From NCBI GenBank assembly GCA_009781175.1, contig WQYQ01000002.1, forward strand, positions 231,875 through 295,874: DNA of 64,000 bases. The letters are read 5' to 3'. Below the pieces are notes generated by a model. That model saw only the letters and a program-made list of their open reading frames with translations. It was not told the origin of the DNA and did not search any database. This stretch comes from Betaproteobacteria bacterium (GTDB taxonomy: Bacteria; Pseudomonadota; Gammaproteobacteria; Burkholderiales; Rhodocyclaceae). Both the position numbers and the translations under genes were made by a program. Positions 55,101 to 64,000 of the stretch are shown here, one piece after another (the stretch's first letter is position 1; each line of letters begins with the position of its first letter).

Positions 55101-55625
55101 TTATCCCAGAATTTCTTCGACGGTCTTGCCACGCTTGGCGGCAATCTGAGCCGGAGTGCTTGTTGCATTCAAACCGTTCAACGTCGCACGCACGACGTTG
55201 TAGGGATTGGTCGACCCCAGGCACTTACAGATCACGTCCGTGACGCCCATAACTTCAAATACCGCACGCATTGCGCCGCCGGCGATAATGCCGGTACCGC
55301 TCGGAGCCGGTTGCATCAAAACACGCGAAGCGCCGTGATGCCCAATAACCGAATGCTGTAGCGTGCCGTTTTTCAGTTGGACTTTGGACAATCTGCGGCG
55401 GGCTTCTTCCATTGCCTTCTGGACAGCGACAGGCACTTCGCGCGCCTTGCCCTTACCCATACCGACTCCGCCATCGCCATCACCGACGACCGTCAGGGCG
55501 GCAAAACCGAGAATCCGACCGCCCTTGACAACCTTGGTGACACGATTGATTGACACCATCTTTTCACGCAAACCGTCATCACGCTCTTCGCCGGTCTGTG
55601 GTTTTTTCGTTTGTTGCTTAGCCAT
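55101..55625 (-). CDS. rpsE: 30S ribosomal protein S5
   Basis: A 174-residue protein important for decoding accuracy. Motifs: [20 protein letters not shown] and the loop [20 protein letters not shown]. Standard spc operon position between rplR and rpmD. Confidence 0.98.
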   Translation of the reverse strand: MAKQQTKKPQTGEERDDGLREKMVSINRVTKVVKGGRILGFAALTVVGDGDGGVGMGKGKAREVPVAVQKAMEEARRRLSKVQLKNGTLQHSVIGHHGASRVLMQPAPSGTGIIAGGAMRAVFEVMGVTDVICKCLGSTNPYNVVRATLNGLNATSTPAQIAAKRGKTVEEILG

Positions 55626-55636
55626 TTCAGCTCCGC

Positions 55637-55990
55637 TTAGAACTTGAGGCCGCCTTCGCGAGCGGCATCGGCCAAGGCCTTAACACGGCCATGGTATTTA
55701 AAACCGGCACGATCGAACGCAACGGTCTCGATACCGGCGGCCTTCGCCCGCTGAGCAATCAATTTGCCAATTTCCACTGCCGCAGCGACGTTGCCGCCAT
55801 TTGAGGCCGGCCCGCGCAAATCGGCTTCGACGGTGGAGGCCGCAGCCAACACCTTCGATCCACAGTCCGAAATCACTTGGGCGTAGATATGGCAGTTTGA
55901 GCGAAACACGGTCAAGCGCACCGCCTTCTTTTCGGCAATGAGTGCCCGGGTCTTGCGAGCACGGCGCAAACGCGCATCCTTCTTGTTCAT
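55637..55990 (-). CDS. rplR: 50S ribosomal protein L18
   Basis: A 117-residue protein that binds 5S r[23 protein letters not shown] and [20 protein letters not shown] are typical. Confidence 0.98.
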   Translation of the reverse strand: MNKKDARLRRARKTRALIAEKKAVRLTVFRSNCHIYAQVISDCGSKVLAAASTVEADLRGPASNGGNVAAAVEIGKLIAQRAKAAGIETVAFDRAGFKYHGRVKALADAAREGGLKF

Positions 55991-56001
55991 GAATTCCGCC
56001 C

Positions 56002-56535
56002 TTACTTCTTCTTGGTTTCCTTGAGGTTAACCACTTCATCGGCGTACCGGACACCTTTGCCTTTGTACGGCTCTGGTGCACGATAGGCGCGAATCTCCGC
56101 GGCCACCTGCCCAACCACTTGTTTGTCGATACCCTTGATCACGATTTCGGTCTGGGTAGGCGTTTCAACCTTGATACCAGCCGGCATCTGATGCACCACA
56201 GGATGAGAAAAACCAAGCGACAAATTCAGTTTGTCACCTTGCGCCTGCGCCCGATAACCAACGCCCACGAGGTTCAGCTTGCGCTCAAAACCCTTGCTTA
56301 CGCCGGTAACCATATTGGACAACAGCGCACGGGTGGTCCCTGACATCGCGTTCCCATTCACGCCGCCTGCTTTGGCCGAGCATTGCAGCTTATCGCCATC
56401 ACGCTCAACGGCTACCGATGGGTGTAGTGCGAATTTCAACGTCCCCAACGGACCCTTAATCGCGATTCCATCAGCGGAAACTGTGGCATCAACGCCCTGC
56501 GGGAGCACAACCGGATTCTTTGCTACACGAGACAT
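56002..56535 (-). CDS. rplF: 50S ribosomal protein L6
   Basis: A 177-residue two-domain protein near the factor-binding site. It starts [20 protein letters not shown] and ends with [19 protein letters not shown], the L6 signature. Confidence 0.98.
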   Translation of the reverse strand: MSRVAKNPVVLPQGVDATVSADGIAIKGPLGTLKFALHPSVAVERDGDKLQCSAKAGGVNGNAMSGTTRALLSNMVTGVSKGFERKLNLVGVGYRAQAQGDKLNLSLGFSHPVVHQMPAGIKVETPTQTEIVIKGIDKQVVGQVAAEIRAYRAPEPYKGKGVRYADEVVNLKETKKK

Positions 56536-56547
56536 GACTGAGCCTCC

Positions 56548-56943
56548 TTATGCAACGATGCAGAGAACTTCGCCGCCAACATTGCTGGCGCGAGCCTTGC
56601 GATCAGTCATGACGCCACGCGGGGTAGAAACGATTGCAACACCCAAGCCGTTCAAAACCTTGGGCAAATTGCCGCTTCCACGATAAATCCGCAGCCCTGG
56701 ACGGCTAACACGCTCGATGCGCTCAATAACCGGGCGACCTGCGTAATATTTCAACGCGACCTCAAGCTCACGCTTACCGCCTTCGCCGCGCACACTGTAG
56801 CCATCGATGTAGCCTTCTTCCTTGAGAACCTCTGCGATTGCAGCTTTCAACTTGGAAGCAGGCATGGATACAGACGCCTTTTCCGACATCTGCCCATTGC
56901 GAATACGGGTCAGCATATCGGCAATCGGATCGGACATACTCAT
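56548..56943 (-). CDS. rpsH: 30S ribosomal protein S8
   Basis: A 131-residue protein that binds central 16S rRNA and, in E. coli, represses spc operon translation. [20 protein letters not shown] and [20 protein letters not shown] are diagnostic. Confidence 0.98.
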   Translation of the reverse strand: MSMSDPIADMLTRIRNGQMSEKASVSMPASKLKAAIAEVLKEEGYIDGYSVRGEGGKRELEVALKYYAGRPVIERIERVSRPGLRIYRGSGNLPKVLNGLGVAIVSTPRGVMTDRKARASNVGGEVLCIVA

Positions 56944-56957
56944 TCTTCCGTCTCCTC

Positions 56958-57263
56958 TTACCAGCTAGCCTTGGTCATGCCAGGCACCTCGCCGCGGAAG
57001 GCAACTTCACGCAGCTTGTTACGGCACAGCCCAAATTTACGAAATACCCCACGCGGACGACCCGTCAGCGCACACCGATTACGCTGACGCGTCGGCGCTG
57101 CGTTACGTGGCAGCTGCTGCAGCTTCAGACGCGCTTCCATGCGCTCTTCGTCCGATAACTTGCTGTCATTGATCTTTGCGATGAGATCGGCACGTTTGGC
57201 CGCATACTTGGCAACCAATTTGGCACGCTTCTCTTCGCGATTGATCAGAGCGAGTTTCGCCAT
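56958..57263 (-). CDS. rpsN: 30S ribosomal protein S14
   Basis: A 101-residue protein of the long, zinc-free type: no CxxC knuckles are present around [20 protein letters not shown]. Start [13 protein letters not shown] at 57263; the longer open frame extends into the rplE gap. Confidence 0.97.
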   Translation of the reverse strand: MAKLALINREEKRAKLVAKYAAKRADLIAKINDSKLSDEERMEARLKLQQLPRNAAPTRQRNRCALTGRPRGVFRKFGLCRNKLREVAFRGEVPGMTKASW

Positions 57264-57270
57264 AACACCC

Positions 57271-57810
57271 TCAATTCTTGAACGGGAACTTGAATGCAGC
57301 GAGCAATGCGCGCGCTTCTTCATCCGTCTTGGCAGTCGTTGTGATGCTGATGTTCAAACCGCGCAAGGCATCAATTTTGTCGTACTCGATTTCAGGAAAA
57401 ATAATCTGTTCCTTGACGCCGAGGTTGTAGTTGCCGCGACCATCGAAGCCCTTCGCTTGAATGCCGCGAAAATCTCGAATACGCGGCATTGCAACTGATA
57501 CCAGACGATCGAGAAACTCAAACATGCGCGGACCGCGCAACGTGACCATGCAACCGATCGGATAGCCTTCGCGGATCTTGAAACCCGCGATCGATTTGCG
57601 GGCTTTAGTTACGACGGGTTTCTGACCGGCGATCTTGATCATGTCGCCAACTGCATTGTCGAGCACCTTCTTATCGCCCACAGCCTCACCGACACCCATG
57701 TTCAGAGTGACTTTGGTGATACGGGGCACTTCCATGAGCGACTTGTAGCCGAATTTCTTTGCCAGATCGGCGACAACGGTGCTCTTATAGAACTCTTGCA
57801 GGCGTGCCAT
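57271..57810 (-). CDS. rplE: 50S ribosomal protein L5
   Basis: A 179-residue protein that binds 5S rRNA and contacts the P-site tRNA. Starts [39 protein letters not shown] is typical. Confidence 0.98.
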   Translation of the reverse strand: MARLQEFYKSTVVADLAKKFGYKSLMEVPRITKVTLNMGVGEAVGDKKVLDNAVGDMIKIAGQKPVVTKARKSIAGFKIREGYPIGCMVTLRGPRMFEFLDRLVSVAMPRIRDFRGIQAKGFDGRGNYNLGVKEQIIFPEIEYDKIDALRGLNISITTTAKTDEEARALLAAFKFPFKN

Positions 57811-57819
57811 AAAAACTCC

Positions 57820-58137
57820 TTACCGATCCACCAGCTCACCGTTCGATTTGAAAAAACGGACCTTACGGCCATCTTCCAAAACACGAAAACCGACCCGATC
57901 TCCCTTTTGGGTTCCCGGATTGAACAGCGCGACATTCGAGATATCGACCGGCATCTCTTTTTCGACAATGCCGCCGACCTGACCTTTGACCGGGTTCGGG
58001 CGAACATGCTTCTTCACCCGATTCACACCCTCTACGACCAAGTGCATCGTGTCGACACGCGTAAGCACCGTTCCGCGCTTACCCTTATCTTTGCCAACGA
58101 GAATGATGACTTCGTCACCTTTGCGAATCTTGTCCAT
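57820..58137 (-). CDS. rplX: 50S ribosomal protein L24
   Basis: A 105-residue KOW-domain assembly initiator ([20 protein letters not shown]). The start at 58137 matches the family; the open frame runs 13 codons further into rplN. Confidence 0.97.
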   Translation of the reverse strand: MDKIRKGDEVIILVGKDKGKRGTVLTRVDTMHLVVEGVNRVKKHVRPNPVKGQVGGIVEKEMPVDISNVALFNPGTQKGDRVGFRVLEDGRKVRFFKSNGELVDR

Positions 58138-58147
58138 GGCCGCTCCC

Positions 58148-58516
58148 TTACAGCACTTCCGGCGCCAGCGACACAATCTTCATGAAGCGTTCGGTACGCA
58201 ACTCACGCGTAACCGGCCCAAAGATACGTGTACCGATTGGCTCTAGCTTGTTATTCAGGAGCACGGCGGCATTGCCGTCAAACTTGACAAGAGAGCCGTC
58301 AGGACGGCGCACGCCCTTGGCCGTGCGAACGACCACCGCGCTATACACATCGCCCTTTTTCACGCGACCGCGAGGAGCCGCATCCTTGATGCTCACCTTG
58401 ATGATGTCGCCAATCCCGGCGTAGCGACGCTTAGAGCCGCCCAGCACCTTGATGCACATCACCGAACGCGCGCCTGTATTATCAGCCACGTCCAGCATGG
58501 TCTGCATTTGGATCAT
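58148..58516 (-). CDS. rplN: 50S ribosomal protein L14
   Basis: A 122-residue protein that forms an intersubunit bridge. [20 protein letters not shown] and [20 protein letters not shown] are diagnostic. It opens the spc group after a 140-base gap. Confidence 0.98.
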   Translation of the reverse strand: MIQMQTMLDVADNTGARSVMCIKVLGGSKRRYAGIGDIIKVSIKDAAPRGRVKKGDVYSAVVVRTAKGVRRPDGSLVKFDGNAAVLLNNKLEPIGTRIFGPVTRELRTERFMKIVSLAPEVL

Positions 58517-58656
58517 TGTTTAACTCCAACTTAATCCGAAACCACTAAGGCCACGGTCAGTCTTGGAACCCGTCTGGGTAAAAGAACGCAGCACCCATAG
58601 GATGCTACGAACGAAAGCTGATAAGCTTAACAGAACCCAAACGGATTCTGCAAGCA
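58517..58656 (-). promoter_or_regulatory. rpsQ-rplN gap, candidate spc promoter region
   Basis: This 140-base gap is far longer than others in the cluster and lies where E. coli has its spc promoter. On the minus strand TTGCAG, 17 bases, then TTAAGC is a possible but weak promoter. No terminator-like hairpin with a U-run is seen. Confidence 0.4.
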
Positions 58657-58920
58657 TTAAATGATGCGTGCCTTTTCCACCACTCGAGACACACGCCAAG
58701 TCTTGGTCTTCGAAATCGGACGGCACTCTTCGATCTCGACCAGATCGCCCGCACACGCCACGCCATTCTCAACATCGGCGTGATATTTCTTGGACTTGAT
58801 CATGACCTTTCCGTAAAGCGGATGCTTCATGCGGCGCTCGACGAGCACGGTCACGGTCTTGTCCATTTTGTCGCTGACCACGCGACCGGTCAGCGTACGC
58901 TTGATGCTCTGTTCGGTCAT
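58657..58920 (-). CDS. rpsQ: 30S ribosomal protein S17
   Basis: An 87-residue OB-fold protein ([20 protein letters not shown]) that binds 16S rRNA early in assembly. Last gene of the S10 group; ATGA-type overlap with rpmC. Confidence 0.98.
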   Translation of the reverse strand: MTEQSIKRTLTGRVVSDKMDKTVTVLVERRMKHPLYGKVMIKSKKYHADVENGVACAGDLVEIEECRPISKTKTWRVSRVVEKARII

Positions 58921-59111
58921 TTGGTCACCGCCTTCTCACGCAGGATCGTGCGCACACGCGCGATGTCGTGGCGCGTCTTGCCCAACTGGGCCGTATTGCT
59001 GAGCTGCTGAGTCGCGATCTGCATGCGCAAAGAAAACTGCGCCTTAAGCAGATCGAGCAACTCTTTTTTCAGCTCGGCGGGCGATTTCGCCCTCAGTTCG
59101 CTGGCCTTCAT
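58917..59111 (-). CDS. rpmC: 50S ribosomal protein L29
   Basis: A 64-residue two-helix protein ([20 protein letters not shown]) near the tunnel exit where signal recognition particle docks. Three bases after rplP. Confidence 0.97.
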   Translation of the reverse strand: MKASELRAKSPAELKKELLDLLKAQFSLRMQIATQQLSNTAQLGKTRHDIARVRTILREKAVTK

Positions 59112-59114
59112 GAA

Positions 59115-59531
59115 TTATTGCCCCACCATGCGGGTAACGAAAGTCGTCTCGATCGGAAGCTTGGCCGCCGCAAGACGGAAAGCTTCACGCGCCAGACCCT
59201 CGTCCACACCATCCATTTCATACAGCATTTTGCCCGGCTGGATCTCCGCAACCCAATATTCTGGATTGCCCTTGCCGTTACCCATCCGCACTTCAGCAGG
59301 TTTCTGGGAGATCGGCTTATCCGGGAAAATACGAATCCAAATCCGGCCACCGCGCTTGATGTGACGCGTCATTGCACGACGCGCCGACTCAATCTGGCGG
59401 GCAGTCAGGCGACCACGACCAACGGCCTTCAGGCCGAACTCGCCGAAGCTGACTTTATTGCCACGGGTCGCAACGCCGGTGTTGCGGCCCTTTTGTTCTT
59501 TACGATACTTCCTTCTCGCCGGCTGCAGCAT
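59115..59531 (-). CDS. rplP: 50S ribosomal protein L16
   Basis: A 138-residue protein at the A site. [19 protein letters not shown] and [20 protein letters not shown] are diagnostic. GGAG precedes the ATG. The first 32 bases overlap the end of rpsC in another frame. Confidence 0.98.
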   Translation of the reverse strand: MLQPARRKYRKEQKGRNTGVATRGNKVSFGEFGLKAVGRGRLTARQIESARRAMTRHIKRGGRIWIRIFPDKPISQKPAEVRMGNGKGNPEYWVAEIQPGKMLYEMDGVDEGLAREAFRLAAAKLPIETTFVTRMVGQ

Positions 59532-60330
59532 TATTCGCTCCTGCTTTGCTTACGCGTTTGGCACCGGCCTTATCGGCCGCCCCATCGCCGCTTACACGGC
59601 GTGCCGGACGACGTGCGCCCGGCTTGCCCTCACCCTCTTTCGGACCACGGCGAGGACGACGCTCGGCTTCCGGCGCCTCGACGACGGCGGGCTGTTCGCC
59701 ACGGCCCAATGTGTCGCCCTTATAGACCCACACCTTGATCCCGATGATGCCGTATGTCGTTTTTGCTTCAGAAAAACCGTAGTCGATATCGGCGCGCAAG
59801 GTATGCAGCGGCACACGGCCTTCGCGATACCATTCTGTCCGCGCGATTTCGATGCCGTTCAAGCGCCCCGAACTCATGATCTTGATGCCCTGAGCCCCAA
59901 GACGCATCGCGTTCTGCATCGCACGCTTCATCGCACGGCGGAACATGATTCGCTTTTCGAGCTGCTGTGCGATCGAATCAGCGATCAGTTGCGCGTCGGT
60001 TTCAGGCTTACGGATTTCCTCGATGCTGACATGGACCGGCACCTTCAGAATCTTCTGCAGATCCGATTTCAGCACCTCGATATCCTCGCCCTTCTTGCCG
60101 ATCACGACGCCTGGACGAGCACTGAATACCGTAATGCGAGCGGTCTTCGCCGGACGCTCAATCAAAACACGACCAACGGAGGCATGCGCAAGTTTCTTCT
60201 TCAGATGCTCGCGCACCTTCAAATCTTCTTGCAACATTCCGGAGAAATTCGTGTTGTTCGCGAACCAGCGAGAGGCCCAGTTACGCGATACGGAAAGCCG
60301 GAACCCGGTTGGATGAATCTTCTGTCCCAT
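59500..60330 (-). CDS. rpsC: 30S ribosomal protein S3
   Basis: A 276-residue protein at the mRNA entry channel, with a KH domain ([20 protein letters not shown]). It is about 40 residues longer than E. coli S3: the tail from residue 212 is charged and Ala/Gly-rich ([18 protein letters not shown]). Long S3 tails are common in betaproteobacteria. The extra tail causes the overlap with rplP. Confidence 0.97.
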   Translation of the reverse strand: MGQKIHPTGFRLSVSRNWASRWFANNTNFSGMLQEDLKVREHLKKKLAHASVGRVLIERPAKTARITVFSARPGVVIGKKGEDIEVLKSDLQKILKVPVHVSIEEIRKPETDAQLIADSIAQQLEKRIMFRRAMKRAMQNAMRLGAQGIKIMSSGRLNGIEIARTEWYREGRVPLHTLRADIDYGFSEAKTTYGIIGIKVWVYKGDTLGRGEQPAVVEAPEAERRPRRGPKEGEGKPGARRPARRVSGDGAADKAGAKRVSKAGANNAAAGEKEVS

Positions 60331-60339
60331 AAGAGCTCC

Positions 60340-60669
60340 TTACTCCCCGACAGTCACGTAAATGTGGCAGGTCGGCTTGGAGATACGATTACCGCGACCC
60401 TTTGCGCGCGCGGTAAAACGCTTGAGCGTCGTACCCTGCTCGACGTAGATGCTGGTGACCTTCAGGGTGTCAATATCGGCACCGTCATTGTGCTCAGCAT
60501 TCGCGATCGCAGACTCAAGAACCTTCTTGACGATCGTTGCCCCCCTTTTGGGGCAGAACGCCAGAATGTTCAGCGCCTGATCAACGCGCTTGCCGCGTAC
60601 CAAATCAGCCACCAACCGACCCTTTTGTGCCGACAGACGGACGCCACGCAGACTTGCTTTGGTTTCCAT
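60340..60669 (-). CDS. rplV: 50S ribosomal protein L22
   Basis: A 109-residue tunnel-wall protein ([20 protein letters not shown]). Two adjacent ATGs exist; AAGGAG is better spaced for the second, at 60669. The hairpin loop contains the [18 protein letters not shown] macrolide-contact region. Confidence 0.97.
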   Translation of the reverse strand: METKASLRGVRLSAQKGRLVADLVRGKRVDQALNILAFCPKRGATIVKKVLESAIANAEHNDGADIDTLKVTSIYVEQGTTLKRFTARAKGRGNRISKPTCHIYVTVGE

Positions 60670-60678
60670 CATCGCTCC

Positions 60679-60954
60679 TTACCTCTTCGCCTTCTTGCTG
60701 GCGGCGTGTCCCTTGAAGGTACGCGTCAGCGAGAATTCACCCAGCTTATGACCGACCATGTTCTCGGTCACATAAACCGGAACATGCTGACGGCCGTTAT
60801 GAACGGCGATCGTGAGACCGACGAACTCGGGCAAAACAGTTGAACGGCGCGACCAGGTTTTGATCGGACGCTTGTCATTCGACCCACGTACGGCATCAAC
60901 CTTCTTGAGAAGGTGCGCATCGACGAACGGGCCTTTCTTAATAGAACGAGCCAT
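60679..60954 (-). CDS. rpsS: 30S ribosomal protein S19
   Basis: A 91-residue head protein ([20 protein letters not shown]) with [20 protein letters not shown]. Standard order rplB-rpsS-rplV. Confidence 0.98.
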   Translation of the reverse strand: MARSIKKGPFVDAHLLKKVDAVRGSNDKRPIKTWSRRSTVLPEFVGLTIAVHNGRQHVPVYVTENMVGHKLGEFSLTRTFKGHAASKKAKR

Positions 60955-60964
60955 TGTTTACCTC

Positions 60965-61789
60965 TTAGCGCTTATGCCGACGTTGAACGATCATGGTATC
61001 GGTCCGCTTATTGCTACGCGTGCGATAGCCCTTCGTCGGGACACCCCACGGGCTAACCGGAACGCGACCCTCACCGGTACGACCTTCACCGCCACCATGC
61101 GGGTGATCGATCGGGTTCATCGCGACACCGCGGACGGTCGGACGGATACCGCGCCAACGTTGAGCACCGGCCTTGCCGATCTTGCGCAGGCTATTCTCTT
61201 CATTGCCGACTTCGCCGATTGTTGCGCGGCACTCAACATGCACACGGCGAATTTCACCAGAGCGCAAACGAAGCTGCGCATAGCTGCCTTCACGCGCAAG
61301 CAATTGAACTGAAGTACCTGCTGCACGCGCCATCTGGGCGCCTTTGCCCGGCAGCATTTCGATGCAATGGATTGTCGAACCAACCGGAATGTTGCGGATC
61401 GGCAAGGCATTGCCCGGCTTGATCGGCGCTTCCGAACCGGACAGCAGAACCTGACCTACTTCAAGGCTACGCGGGGCGATGATGTAGCGGCGCTCACCGT
61501 CGGCATAACACAGCAATGCGATATGCGCGGTGCGGTTCGGATCGTACTCGATGCGTTCAACCTTGGCCGGAATACCATCCTTGTTGCGCTTGAAATCAAC
61601 AATACGGTAGTGCTGCTTGTGACCGCCGCCCTGGTGACGAATGGTGATTCGACCATGTACATTACGACCAGCACTCTTCGACTGCTTTTCGAGCAAAGCA
61701 GCGAATGGCTTGCCCTTATGCAGGTCCGGGTTGACCACTTTGACGACACCGCGACGTCCCGCGGAAGTCGGCTTGACCTTGACCAACAT
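60965..61789 (-). CDS. rplB: 50S ribosomal protein L2
   Basis: A 274-residue protein needed for peptidyl-transferase activity and subunit joining. [20 protein letters not shown] and the end [19 protein letters not shown] (with the critical His) are diagnostic. It begins directly after the rplW stop. Confidence 0.98.
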   Translation of the reverse strand: MLVKVKPTSAGRRGVVKVVNPDLHKGKPFAALLEKQSKSAGRNVHGRITIRHQGGGHKQHYRIVDFKRNKDGIPAKVERIEYDPNRTAHIALLCYADGERRYIIAPRSLEVGQVLLSGSEAPIKPGNALPIRNIPVGSTIHCIEMLPGKGAQMARAAGTSVQLLAREGSYAQLRLRSGEIRRVHVECRATIGEVGNEENSLRKIGKAGAQRWRGIRPTVRGVAMNPIDHPHGGGEGRTGEGRVPVSPWGVPTKGYRTRSNKRTDTMIVQRRHKR

Positions 61790-62098
61790 TTACGCGGCCC
61801 CCCCTTCAACGAAGTTGATTTCCTGTCCCGGTTTCAAGCTGACAAAAGCCTTTTTCCAGCTTTTGCGACGCCCCATCGCACGCCCGAAGCGCTTGACCTT
61901 GCCTTTGACATTGGAAACCTGCACCGACTCGACCTGCACTTTGAACAGCAGCTCAACCGCAGCCTTGATTTCGGGCTTGGTGGCGTCAGTGGCCACCTTG
62001 AAAATCACTTGCTCGTTCTTTTCCGCAACGTAGGTCGCCTTTTCGGAGATCTGCGGAGCGAGCAGCACTTGATAAAGACGCTCTTGAGAGAAGCTCAT
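61790..62098 (-). CDS. rplW: 50S ribosomal protein L23
   Basis: A 102-residue tunnel-exit protein, docking site for trigger factor and SRP ([20 protein letters not shown]). The ATG at 62098 overlaps the rplD stop as ATGA; a GTG two codons earlier is less likely. Confidence 0.97.
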   Translation of the reverse strand: MSFSQERLYQVLLAPQISEKATYVAEKNEQVIFKVATDATKPEIKAAVELLFKVQVESVQVSNVKGKVKRFGRAMGRRKSWKKAFVSLKPGQEINFVEGGAA

Positions 62099-62715
62099 TG
62101 CCACATCTCCTCCATCTTCGCGACCGCCGCCTTGGTGACCAGCACTTTCGGGAAACGAACCAGCGAAACCGGATCTGTTTCATGCGTTTCGAGAACCAAC
62201 ACCTTGTGCAGGTTACGCGACGACAGAAACAGGTTTTCATCGAGGCTATCGGTAATCACGAGCACCGACTCAAGACCCATGCCTTTGAGCTTATCCACCA
62301 GCAATTTGGTCTTTGGCGCTTCAACCGTGAAGCCATCGACAACAACAAGACGATCCTCGCGCGCCAACTGCGACAAAATCGCAGCGATACCGGCGCGATA
62401 CATCTTGCGGTTAATTTTTTGACTGAAATTTTCTTCAGGCGAATTCGGGAAAGCACGGCCGCCTCCACGCCAGATCGGCGAGGATGTCATACCGGAACGT
62501 GCGCGGCCCGTACCCTTTTGACGCCAGGGCTTCTTCGTCGAATGCTTGACTTCAGCACGCGTCAGCTGCGCACGGTTGCCCGAACGCGCATTGGCCTGAT
62601 AGGCCACGACGAGCTGGTGCACCAGCGCCTCGTTGTATTCGCGACCGAACAGCGCATCCGAAGCTTGAACGGTAGCGGCCGCCTGGCCTTGTTCGTTGAT
62701 TAACTTGAGTTCCAT
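62095..62715 (-). CDS. rplD: 50S ribosomal protein L4
   Basis: A 206-residue protein whose loop ([20 protein letters not shown]) lines the exit tunnel. In E. coli it also represses the S10 operon. Here it is the second gene after the internal promoter described upstream of rplC. Confidence 0.98.
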   Translation of the reverse strand: MELKLINEQGQAAATVQASDALFGREYNEALVHQLVVAYQANARSGNRAQLTRAEVKHSTKKPWRQKGTGRARSGMTSSPIWRGGGRAFPNSPEENFSQKINRKMYRAGIAAILSQLAREDRLVVVDGFTVEAPKTKLLVDKLKGMGLESVLVITDSLDENLFLSSRNLHKVLVLETHETDPVSLVRFPKVLVTKAAVAKMEEMWQ

Positions 62716-62729
62716 TGCGCCCCCGAAAG

Positions 62730-63368
62730 TTATGCCTTGATCGCCGGACGGACGATTACATCGCCGCCGTCGTGACCAGGCACCGCGCCCTTGACCAACA
62801 GCAGGCCACGGGTGGCGTCCACACGAACCACTTCGAGGTTCTGAACCGTTACCTTCGCCGCACCCAAATGACCCGTCATGCGCTTACCCGGGAACACACG
62901 ACCCGGATCCTGCGCCATGCCGATCGAACCGGGCACATTGTGGCTACGGGAGTTACCATGCGAAGCGCGGTTGGATGAGAAGTTATGACGCTTGATCGTG
63001 CCGGCATAGCCCTTACCAATGCTCACGCCAGACACATCAACCATCTGACCAACGGAAAAGATCTCGACGCTAACGACATCGCCAGCCTTGTAAGAGGCTG
63101 CCTGATCGTCAGCGAGGCGGAACTCACGCAAGACATGACCGGCTTCAACACCGGCTTTGGCCAAGTGCCCCGCCGCCGCTTTATTCACGCGACTGGCGCG
63201 ACGCTTGCCGAAAGTCACCTGAAGCGCGGAATAACCGTCAACTTCGGGCGTCTTGATCTGGGTCACTCGATTGTTCGACACGTCAAGCACCGTTACCGGG
63301 ATGGACTGACCGTCCTCGGCAAAGACGCGAGTCATGCCAACCTTGCGACCAACAAGGCCTAGACTCAT
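62730..63368 (-). CDS. rplC: 50S ribosomal protein L3
   Basis: A 212-residue assembly initiator. [20 protein letters not shown] and [19 protein letters not shown] are diagnostic; the Gln in the latter block's neighbourhood ([13 protein letters not shown]) is the methylation region. A promoter and hairpin precede it. Confidence 0.98.
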   Translation of the reverse strand: MSLGLVGRKVGMTRVFAEDGQSIPVTVLDVSNNRVTQIKTPEVDGYSALQVTFGKRRASRVNKAAAGHLAKAGVEAGHVLREFRLADDQAASYKAGDVVSVEIFSVGQMVDVSGVSIGKGYAGTIKRHNFSSNRASHGNSRSHNVPGSIGMAQDPGRVFPGKRMTGHLGAAKVTVQNLEVVRVDATRGLLLVKGAVPGHDGGDVIVRPAIKA

Positions 63369-63414
63369 GTTTTTCTCCTAATGCCTGGCTACGATTGGCC
63401 AAGCCTCCAAAATA

Positions 63415-63445
63415 CAAATTCCGCACCCTGAAGGTGCGGAATTTG
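63415..63445 (-). promoter_or_regulatory. 13-bp stem hairpin in the rplC leader
   Basis: CAAATTCCGCACC pairs perfectly with GGTGCGGAATTTG around a five-base loop. It lies just downstream of the promoter at 63448-63477 and 47 bases before rplC. No U-run follows, so it is more likely an RNA regulatory or stability element than a terminator. Confidence 0.65.
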
Positions 63446-63447
63446 GT

Positions 63448-63477
63448 ATTATAAGCGCAGAATATTTTTCTACGCAA
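63448..63477 (-). promoter_or_regulatory. Promoter between rpsJ and rplC
   Basis: On the minus strand TTGCGT (63477-63472), an 18-base spacer, then TATAAT (63453-63448), a perfect -10 box. It would start transcripts near 63441, downstream of rpsJ. The S10 group from rplC onward would thus have its own promoter while rpsJ belongs with tuf. Confidence 0.7.
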
Positions 63478-63487
63478 GCACTTCCTG

Positions 63488-63799
63488 TTATTGCAACTTG
63501 ATTTCGACGTCGACGCCGGCCGGCAGATCGAGCTTCATCAATGCATCAACCGTCTTATCGGTCGGATCGATGATGTCCATCAGACGCTGATGAATACGGA
63601 TCTCAAACTGATCGCGCGAGGTTTTGTTGACGTGCGGCGAACGCAGCAAGTTGTAACGCTCGATACGCGTGGGCAGCGGAACAGGGCCGCGCACGACCGC
63701 ACCGGTCCGCTTGGCGGTATCAACGATCTCTAAAGCCGATTGATCAATCAGGCGATAGTCGAATGCCTTGAGGCGGATACGGATCTTTTGGCTTTGCAT
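63488..63799 (-). CDS. rpsJ: 30S ribosomal protein S10 (NusE)
   Basis: A 103-residue head protein that also acts in transcription antitermination as Nus[21 protein letters not shown] and [20 protein letters not shown] are diagnostic. It lies 79 bases after tuf. Confidence 0.98.
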   Translation of the reverse strand: MQSQKIRIRLKAFDYRLIDQSALEIVDTAKRTGAVVRGPVPLPTRIERYNLLRSPHVNKTSRDQFEIRIHQRLMDIIDPTDKTVDALMKLDLPAGVDVEIKLQ

Positions 63800-63832
63800 G
63801 TTACTTTCCTAAAGAGCACAAAGAACAAGACC

Positions 63833-63853
63833 CCGATGCGCACTTCGCATCGG
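63833..63853 (-). terminator. Hairpin between tuf and rpsJ
   Basis: CCGATGCG pairs with CGCATCGG around five bases, followed on the minus strand by a T-rich but broken run (TCTTGTTCTTTG). It could be a weak terminator or attenuator that lets part of the transcripts read into rpsJ. Confidence 0.45.
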
Positions 63854-63878
63854 AGTTGGCTACGGCTACAGAACTGGA

Positions 63879-64000
63879 TTACTCGATCACTTTAGCGACG
63901 ACGCCCGCGCCCACGGTGCGGCCGCCCTCGCGAATGGCGAAGCGCAGTCCTTCTTCCATGGCGATCGGGGCAATCAGCTTGACCGTCATCTGGATGTTGT
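63879..64000 (-). CDS. tuf: Elongation factor Tu, C-terminal end (cut by window edge)
   Basis: The last 39 codons are present: [36 protein letters not shown], then stop, which is the invariant EF-Tu end. The rest lies beyond the right edge. EF-Tu delivers aminoacyl-tRNA to the ribosome. Confidence 0.96.
   Translation of the reverse strand, partial: NIQMTVKLIAPIAMEEGLRFAIREGGRTVGAGVVAKVIE

Noticed and set aside
1..64000. CRISPR array, rRNA operon, prophage or intact insertion sequence
   Set aside because: No regularly spaced short repeats, no rRNA sequence, no phage structural genes and no transposase gene were seen in the window.

Overview
The window is a 64 kb stretch of a GC-rich proteobacterial chromosome, most likely a betaproteobacterium. 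The reasons are the rpsJ gene lying next to tuf, the accB-accC-prmA-zinc-ribbon (DUF3426) order, TrpRS with a C-terminal extension, sigma-32 with a canonical RpoH box, and a complete S10-spc-alpha ribosomal cluster. The genus cannot be named from the sequence alone. The window is a chromosomal backbone with several small accessory patches.

Layout. 0-0.7 kb: start of a large autotransporter-like protein running off the left edge. 1-7.1 kb: oligopeptide ABC transporter operon oppABCDF with a Phd/PIN toxin-antitoxin pair between oppA and oppB. 7.2-13.3 kb: a complete selenocysteine set (selA, selB, the tRNA-Sec gene selC, selD), plus a stand-alone receiver protein. Two genes downstream of selC encode a lipoyl-carrier-like (GcvH-like) protein and a DsrE-like protein. 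13.7-14.6 kb: rpoH behind a perfect CIRCE inverted repeat. 14.7-19.9 kb: an accessory patch with a glycine-zipper lipoprotein, two tail-to-tail vapBC pairs bracketed by a duplicated gene tail, four small exported or membrane proteins and a HTH regulator. 20-24.8 kb: a MarR-controlled tripartite efflux operon of the EmrAB type. 25-27.9 kb: cytochrome oxidase assembly genes (sco, cyoE, ctaA) preceded by a coxB gene cut off after its two membrane helices; the core oxidase genes are missing. 28.1-29.7 kb: a small insert (LysR remnant and glycerate kinase) bracketed by direct repeats of the mpl 3-prime end. 29.7-41.7 kb: backbone genes (mpl, a thioredoxin, aroQ, accBC, prmA, DUF3426 protein, thrE, xdhC, CBS protein, trpS). 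41.8-49.4 kb: bacterial alpha-2-macroglobulin and penicillin-binding protein 1C. 49.4-64 kb: a small membrane protein, then the alpha, spc and S10 ribosomal operons on the minus strand, ending in the 3-prime end of tuf.

How the genes work together. SelD makes selenophosphate, SelA converts Ser-tRNA-Sec to Sec-tRNA, and SelB delivers it; no selenoprotein gene was recognised here. RpoH seems to be under HrcA control through CIRCE, linking the two heat-shock systems. The ctaA/cyoE/sco genes make heme A/O and insert copper for an oxidase that must be encoded elsewhere or has been lost. Two or three dispersed palindromic repeats and three near-identical terminators mark the accessory regions.
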